64,000 nt of DNA, from NCBI RefSeq assembly GCF_000526395.1, contig NZ_JAFZ01000002.1, positions 250,501-314,500 on the forward strand, given 5' to 3'. The translations under genes were made by a program, and so were the position numbers. Shown in pieces: positions 60,131 to 64,000 of the stretch (position 1 is its first letter; every line of letters begins with the position of its first letter). Source of the stretch: Aminobacterium mobile DSM 12262 (GTDB lineage: Bacteria > Synergistota > Synergistia > Synergistales > Aminobacteriaceae). The notes beneath the pieces were generated by a model, which ran no database searches, was not told the origin of the DNA, and worked only from the letters and a program-made list of their open reading frames with translations.

Positions 60131-60172
60131 AGGGCCGGGTTCCCTACTCATAGGGAGCTTGGCCCTTTTTTT
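60131..60172 (+). terminator. Attenuator terminator before paaK
   Basis: AGGGCC / GGCCCT outer stem and TCCCTA / TAGGGA inner stem around CTCA, followed by seven T. It lies between the leader peptide and the aryl-CoA ligase gene, so the ligase is expressed only when termination is avoided. Confidence 0.88.
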
Positions 60173-60207
60173 ATGCTTTTAACTACAAGAAAAGGTGGAG
60201 ATAACAA

Positions 60208-61455
60208 ATGGATGATATTAAGGAACAAGTCTTGCAGCAACTTCAACGCGTAGTACAAAGGGTCTGGGATTCTAATAGCTTATATAGGCGCAAAATGGAA
60301 GAATTAAATATTCTTCCAGAAGACATTAGATCTATGGACGATTTTAAAAAACTCCCCCTTACCACGAAACAGGATTTACGAGACTCCTACCCTCTCGGCA
60401 TGCTAGCACGTCCCAAAGAACAGGTTGTAAGACTTCACGCTTCTTCAGGCACTACAGGAAAACCTACCTTCGTTCCTTACACTCAAAAAGATATAGACAT
60501 GTGGAGAAAATGCATGGCAGAACGTCTAGAAACAGCTGGCGTAAGATCTAGCGATGTATTCCAAATTATTCTCGGTTACGGCCTATTTACCGGGGCTCTC
60601 GGTTTTCATTATGGAGCAGAGCAATTAGGTGCCATGGTTATTCCTTCTGGTGGAGGTTTTACAGATAGACAACTCCTCCTCATGGAAGATGCTGGAACCA
60701 CTGTCTTTACTAGCACCCCGTCCTATGCTCTCTACTTAGCAGAGCGTATAGAGAAAGAAAATCTTCGAGCTCGTCTTCGCCTGAGATTAGCCATTCTCGG
60801 GGGAGAAGCTTGGACTGAAGATTTAGGAGAGCAGATAGAGAATATGTTAGGGGTTACTGTTATAAACTCTTATGGACTATCTGAAATTATGGGGCCTGGA
60901 GTAGCGATGGAATGTCCCGAAAAACAAGGCATGCACTTTAATGAACAGCATTTTTATATAGAAACTATAGACCCCAAGAGAGGCACCCCTCTTCCTGATG
61001 GAGATTTAGGCGAGATGGTTGTTACGACCTTGACTAAAGAAGCTTTCCCCCTTGTTCGGTATCGCACAAGAGACCTTTCGTCGCTGCGCACGGAGCCTTG
61101 TCCATGCGGACAAAAAGGGAAACGCATCAATCGTGTCGCTGGAAGAAATGACGACATGCTCATTATTCGCGGCGTAAATATTTTTCCTTCTCAAGTAGAA
61201 GTGGCTCTCGCCCATGTAGGGGGGATTACTCTTCACTACCGCATTGAAGTCTGTGACCGTAATGGTATGCCCGATCTAACAGTTGTTTGTGAATCCCAAA
61301 ACATTCTTGCTGAAACAGAAAAGAAACTCTTAATGGAACAGGCTATTTGCGTTCTGAAAGAGAACCTAGGCATTCGAGTAAACGTACGAATAGAAGATCC
61401 CGAAGCCCTTGGCAGACATGAAGGGAAAGCTCTTCGAGTGCTTCACGTGGCTTAA
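60208..61455 (+). CDS. paaK: Phenylacetate-CoA ligase family protein (PaaK-like)
   Basis: 415 residues. The AMP-forming acyl-CoA synthetase motifs are HASSGTTGKPTFVPYT (P-loop), NSYGLSEIMGPGVAMEC (A5) and RTRDLS..GRNDDMLIIRGVNIFPSQVE (A7-A8). The length and opening YRRKMEELNILPEDI fit the PaaK/IorAB-associated aryl-CoA ligases. It would make or use phenylacetyl-, 4-hydroxyphenylacetyl- or indoleacetyl-CoA. In anaerobes the enzyme can work in aromatic amino acid breakdown, yielding ATP, or in the reverse salvage direction with IorAB. The Tyr/Trp attenuator upstream favours the salvage role. A 43-residue gene follows. Confidence 0.9.
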   Translation: MDDIKEQVLQQLQRVVQRVWDSNSLYRRKMEELNILPEDIRSMDDFKKLPLTTKQDLRDSYPLGMLARPKEQVVRLHASSGTTGKPTFVPYTQKDIDMWRKCMAERLETAGVRSSDVFQIILGYGLFTGALGFHYGAEQLGAMVIPSGGGFTDRQLLLMEDAGTTVFTSTPSYALYLAERIEKENLRARLRLRLAILGGEAWTEDLGEQIENMLGVTVINSYGLSEIMGPGVAMECPEKQGMHFNEQHFYIETIDPKRGTPLPDGDLGEMVVTTLTKEAFPLVRYRTRDLSSLRTEPCPCGQKGKRINRVAGRNDDMLIIRGVNIFPSQVEVALAHVGGITLHYRIEVCDRNGMPDLTVVCESQNILAETEKKLLMEQAICVLKENLGIRVNVRIEDPEALGRHEGKALRVLHVA

Positions 61456-61490
61456 TGTTAGAAACAGAAAATACAAAGGAGATAACTATC

Positions 61491-61622
61491 ATGGCGAAAT
61501 CAAATGAAAAAAAAGCTTCTCTGACTAGAATAGACAAAAGATACGATCCCAAGGAAAATGAATTTGATTTTGAGGGACTTTCCTTCGCCTATCGAGAGGT
61601 TTTAAAGAATGAGCAACGATAG
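61491..61622 (+). CDS. Small 43-residue protein downstream of paaK
   Basis: ATG at 61491 after ACAAAGGAG at good spacing, 35 bases past paaK, ending at TAG 61620-61622. The product is strongly charged (MAKSNEKKASLTRIDKRY opening, then FDFEGLSFAYREVLKNEQR) with no membrane segment. A terminator follows directly, so it belongs to the paaK transcript. Not recognised; it could be a small partner or regulator of the ligase. Confidence 0.65.
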   Translation: MAKSNEKKASLTRIDKRYDPKENEFDFEGLSFAYREVLKNEQR

Positions 61623-61640
61623 CGTTTATGGTTATAAAAG

Positions 61641-61684
61641 GCCGCTCGAAATGAACGATCTAACGAGATCCTTTCGAGCGGTCT
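61641..61684 (+). terminator. Terminator of the paaK operon
   Basis: GCCGCTCGAAA and TTTCGAGCGGT pair (11 bp, one G-T), with a 20-base loop holding GATC inverted repeats. A short T-rich stretch follows. It lies just after the small 43-residue gene. Confidence 0.7.
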
Positions 61685-61752
61685 TACCACTGTTCTTCTT
61701 CAAACAGAAACACGCATCTGCTCTAATTCATCACTATACAGTACGGTTATTT

Positions 61753-62295
61753 TTAGCCCTTCACCGACGCTCCTAACGAAAAGGCCTCGTTTAAGGCATC
61801 CTGATTTTGAGCAACAGGCAACAACTCGGAACAAGCCCCAACGACCCCACCAAAATCCATTTCTAGCCAATCACAAATATCAACATACATTTTCTCAACA
61901 AGTTCTGGACCTAAATTAGGTAACTCCCCCCCATAAGTCATAACAAGAAAGATTTTTTTACCTTTAAGTTTCTCATAATCCGCTGCATACAAGCGGTCCA
62001 TAAATAACTTCAACTGGGCCGAGATATTCCACCAATAGATAGGTGTAGCTAAAACAAGAACATCTGCCTCATATACTTTGGAATACAAGGAGCTCATATC
62101 ATCATCAATAACACAAGGGGCACCTTGCTTTCGCTTACAGGCATTACATGCTGTACATGGAGCTATATGTAAATCGTGAAGAAAAACAGTCTCCGCTACA
62201 ACTTTTTTTGAAGCGGCTCCCTCTACAAACTTCTCCAATAACGCTGCTGTGTTTCCCTTTCTTCTAGGACTTCCTAACAGAGCAAGTATTTTCAT
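61753..62295 (-). CDS. Iron-sulfur flavoprotein-like NADPH-dependent FMN reductase
   Basis: 180 residues with a flavodoxin-like fold: LLGSPRRKGNTAALLEKF binds the FMN phosphate, TPIYWWNISAQLKLFMDR is the second FMN loop. CTACNACKRKQGAPC has the compact Cys motif of the Isf family (C-x2-C-x2-C-x4-7-C), so a 4Fe-4S cluster is possible. It would carry electrons to an unknown acceptor, perhaps oxygen or peroxide. An AGGTGATAAGTA site precedes the ATG. It separates the paaK and trpB units but runs on the opposite strand. Confidence 0.88.
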   Translation of the reverse strand: MKILALLGSPRRKGNTAALLEKFVEGAASKKVVAETVFLHDLHIAPCTACNACKRKQGAPCVIDDDMSSLYSKVYEADVLVLATPIYWWNISAQLKLFMDRLYAADYEKLKGKKIFLVMTYGGELPNLGPELVEKMYVDICDWLEMDFGGVVGACSELLPVAQNQDALNEAFSLGASVKG

Positions 62296-62345
62296 TACTT
62301 ATCACCTCCATAGAAACACTTAAAAAAGTATATCATTTAGGGCCC

Positions 62346-62375
62346 TTGACAGAACACTAAGGATATTGCTATGGT
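62346..62375 (+). promoter_or_regulatory. Promoter of the trpL-trpB transcript
   Basis: Perfect TTGACA (62346-62351), 18-base spacer, TATGGT (62370-62375). The predicted transcription start is at or next to the leader ATG at 62382, so the leader peptide may be translated from a leaderless mRNA. Confidence 0.75.
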
Positions 62376-62381
62376 ATCTCC

Positions 62382-62450
62382 ATGAAAAAAACAATGAAAC
62401 ATCTCAGAGATTTTAATTCTATCAATAAGTTCTGGTGGTGGCGCTGTTAG
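62382..62450 (+). CDS. trpL: trp leader peptide with Trp-Trp-Trp
   Basis: 22 codons, MKKTMKHLRDFNSINKFW then WWRC, ending at TAG 62448-62450. Three successive Trp codons (62433-62441) lie just before the stop. A hairpin GGCGCT-GTT-AGCGCC (62440-62454) overlaps the end of the ORF. The antiterminator segment CCGCAG (62456-62461) lies where a ribosome at the stop codon would cover it but one stalled on the Trp codons would not. This is the classical layout of tryptophan attenuation. A second ATG at 62394 is an alternative start. Confidence 0.88.
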   Translation: MKKTMKHLRDFNSINKFWWWRC

Positions 62451-62455
62451 CGCCG

Positions 62456-62517
62456 CCGCAGGTATGGCCTGATTTTTCAGGGGCTGCGGGGCAAAAAACC
62501 GCAGCCCCTTTTCTTTT
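62456..62517 (+). terminator. trp attenuator: antiterminator and first terminator
   Basis: Segment 2 CCGCAG (62456-62461) is complementary to CTGCGG (62484-62489). The terminator pairs GGGGCTGCGG (62480-62489) with CCGCAGCCCC (62499-62508), followed by TTTTCTTTT. The two pairings exclude each other. Confidence 0.9.
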
Positions 62518-62549
62518 GATCTATCGCTATCTTTTACAGAGTTCGAAGA

Positions 62550-62588
62550 AAGGGGCTTCTTCCCAAAAAGGAAGAGGTCCCTTTTTTT
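62550..62588 (+). terminator. Second terminator before trpB
   Basis: A 14-bp stem (AAGGGGCTTCTTCC with GGAAGAGGTCCCTT, two G-U) with a six-base loop, followed by TTTTT, 13 bases before the trpB ribosome site. Its 5' flank and arm AAGAAAGGGGCT (62546-62557) can pair with AGCCCCTTTTCTT (62503-62515) of the first terminator, 12 bp with one T bulge. Confidence 0.85.
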
Positions 62589-62613
62589 ATATAAAACAAG
62601 GGAGGTATTGTTC

Positions 62614-63789
62614 ATGAAACAGAATAAGAAAGGATTCTTTGGAGAATATGGTGGTAGTTTTGTGTCGGAAGCATTGCAATCTCGCCTCAATGAGCTGGAA
62701 AAAGCTTATGAGGACGCCCGTCATGATCAATCTTTTGCCGAAGAATTTACAACGACTTTAAAAGAATATGTGGGGAGGCCATCGGCTCTTACAGAGTGTA
62801 AAAATATATCAAAATACTTTGGGGGAGGACGACTATTTCTGAAACGAGAAGATCTCAATCACACTGGCGCCCACAAAATAAATAATGCGTTAGGACAAGC
62901 TCTTCTAGCTAAACGTATGGGGAAAAAGGAACTCATAGCAGAGACAGGTGCTGGAATGCACGGCACAGCCAGTGCCACCGTAGCGGCTCTTATGGGAATG
63001 AAGTGCACTGTATATATGGGAGCTCTTGATGTAGCTCGCCAAGCCCCGAATGTAGCCCGTATGAAAGTATTAGGAACAGAAATTATAGCTGTAGAGGAAG
63101 GACAGAAAGCTCTTAAAGAAGCCGTTGATGCAGCTCTGAAAGCTTTTGCAGAACGACCTGAAACTTTCTATTTGTTAGGTTCAGCTGTAGGACCTCATCC
63201 TTATCCTACTATGGTTCATGATTTTCAAAGTATTATCGGTAAAGAGGCAAGACAACAATTTCTGGACCGCGAAGGTACATTACCAAACTATGCTTTGGCC
63301 TGTGTAGGTGGTGGAAGTAACGCTATTGGTCTTTTTGCAGGTTTTCTCAACGACTCGGACGTGAAGTTGTTCGGAGTGGAACCAGCCGGGAAGGGGTTGG
63401 CCTCTGGGGAGCATGCAGCTACATTGTCTGTAGGGAAACCATCTATTATTCATGGGTTCAAGAGTTACGTACTTACAAAAGAAAACGGGGAACCAGCCAA
63501 TGTATACTCTATATCAGCAGGGCTTGATTATCCTGGCGTTGGCCCAGAACACGCCTATTTGAAAGACAGCGGTCGGGTAAACTATGTGTCTGTCACAGAT
63601 CAAGAAGCCATTGATGCCTTTAAACTGCTCTGCCAAAAAGAAGGGATCATCCCCGCTCTTGAAAGCTCTCATGCGTTAGCCTACGCTTTTAAACTACTTC
63701 CCAAACTTACCCGGAGGGAAAGTATCCTCGTCAATCTTTCTGGGCGAGGAGACAAAGATATGGATGCGATCCTTCCTCTTCTTAAATGA
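62614..63789 (+). CDS. trpB: Tryptophan synthase beta chain
   Basis: 391 residues from the ATG at 62614, after GGGAGG at 8 bases; an in-frame TTG at 62608 is rejected. KKGFFGEYGGSFVSEAL is the TrpB1 opening, HTGAHKINNALGQALLAKRMGK carries the PLP lysine, ETGAGMHGTASATVAALMGM follows, and CVGGGSNAIGLF binds the PLP phosphate. It condenses indole and serine to tryptophan. No trpA or other trp gene is adjacent, so it may use free indole or a distant alpha subunit. Attenuation by two terminators controls it. Confidence 0.97.
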   Translation: MKQNKKGFFGEYGGSFVSEALQSRLNELEKAYEDARHDQSFAEEFTTTLKEYVGRPSALTECKNISKYFGGGRLFLKREDLNHTGAHKINNALGQALLAKRMGKKELIAETGAGMHGTASATVAALMGMKCTVYMGALDVARQAPNVARMKVLGTEIIAVEEGQKALKEAVDAALKAFAERPETFYLLGSAVGPHPYPTMVHDFQSIIGKEARQQFLDREGTLPNYALACVGGGSNAIGLFAGFLNDSDVKLFGVEPAGKGLASGEHAATLSVGKPSIIHGFKSYVLTKENGEPANVYSISAGLDYPGVGPEHAYLKDSGRVNYVSVTDQEAIDAFKLLCQKEGIIPALESSHALAYAFKLLPKLTRRESILVNLSGRGDKDMDAILPLLK

Positions 63790-63799
63790 AAGAAACTTT

Positions 63800-63836
63800 A
63801 ACGGCACGTTCTCGCATTATGAACGTGCCGTTTTCT
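63800..63836 (+). terminator. Terminator after trpB
   Basis: AACGGCACGTTC / GAACGTGCCGTT, 12-bp perfect arms with a 9-base loop, followed by TTTT. It overlaps the 3' end of the partial minus-strand gene. Confidence 0.88.
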
Positions 63837-64000
63837 CATTTATAAAGCGAGAAGAAAGAGTACGAAGCCACGTCATCATATGTTGAAAAAGTCTGCTTCG
63901 ATACTGCTCCGGCAAAGAAATAATACGAAACCATCTTGTTATAATAAGGTCCGTAGCAACCTCTTCCAAACGTCCATCTAATAATTCCTCCTCTACTGCC
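63817..64000 (-). CDS. Partial gene, C-terminal 60 residues, unknown
   Basis: An open minus-strand frame runs in from the window edge to TAA at 63819-63817. The visible peptide begins AVEEELLDGRLEEVATDL and contains WFRIISLPEQYRSRLFQHMM, which has normal protein composition, whereas the other frames do not look coding. Its stop lies inside the trpB terminator hairpin. No family was recognised, and too little is seen to assign a function. Confidence 0.55.
   Translation of the reverse strand, partial: AVEEELLDGRLEEVATDLIITRWFRIISLPEQYRSRLFQHMMTWLRTLSSRFINEKTARS

Noticed and set aside
1-64000. CRISPR arrays, insertion sequences, prophage or integration sites
   Set aside because: No regularly spaced repeats, transposase, integrase or phage structural genes were found on either strand.

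Overview
This window looks like a chromosomal segment of an anaerobic, amino-acid-fermenting bacterium, most likely a member of the Synergistota close to Aminobacterium. The inference rests on moderate GC content, TrmD fused to a second RNA methyltransferase, SpoVS in a non-sporulating gene context, a TAXI-type TRAP transporter, LUD, asparaginase-like and MmgE/PrpD proteins, and stand-alone trpB. No database search was possible. No rRNA, CRISPR array, prophage or insertion sequence was seen.

Layout. 1-10.9 kb: a partial RelA/SpoT-domain protein, a TPR membrane protein, a Mut7-C nuclease-like protein, an ApgM-type phosphoglycerate mutase pair, a tRNA-Leu, and the translation/SRP operon ylxM-ffh-rpsP-khpA-rimM-trmD-rplS (minus strand, consensus promoter at 10975-11003). 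11-18.8 kb: small metabolic and regulatory genes (LUD, asparaginase-like, TSUP, PPC/DUF296, YbaK, LysR, XRE, radical SAM, RpiR, metallo-hydrolase). 18.9-25.6 kb: hisS-aspS, spoVS, a phosphoesterase and tex. 25.5-30.1 kb: two HD-GYP signalling proteins. 30.4-34.4 kb: a TrmA/RlmD-type methyltransferase and a P-type metal ATPase preceded by a NiCo (czcD) riboswitch.

36.0-47.8 kb is the most unusual part: a ten-gene minus-strand operon encoding an AtuA-family protein, DUF4387, three MmgE/PrpD paralogs, an aconitase-family hydratase in two subunits, a TAXI TRAP transporter and a (methyl)isocitrate-lyase-family lyase. It looks like a complete uptake and breakdown route for a branched di- or tricarboxylic acid. 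Divergent from it is a bacterial relative of NrpR, the archaeal 2-oxoglutarate-responsive repressor. The shared intergenic region carries an exact GGAA-N6-TTCC site, which is the methanogen NrpR operator consensus, plus a one-mismatch second copy.

49-59.8 kb: GNAT, a HAD-Nudix fusion, a DedA-PAP2-LssY fusion, a glycolipid-type glycosyltransferase, an SsuABC/TauABC-like importer and an NlpC/P60 hydrolase. 59.9-63.8 kb concerns aromatic compounds: an aryl-CoA ligase (PaaK-like) behind a Tyr-rich leader peptide and attenuator, and trpB behind a Trp-Trp-Trp leader peptide followed by two consecutive terminators whose arms can pair with each other. The window ends in a partial minus-strand gene.
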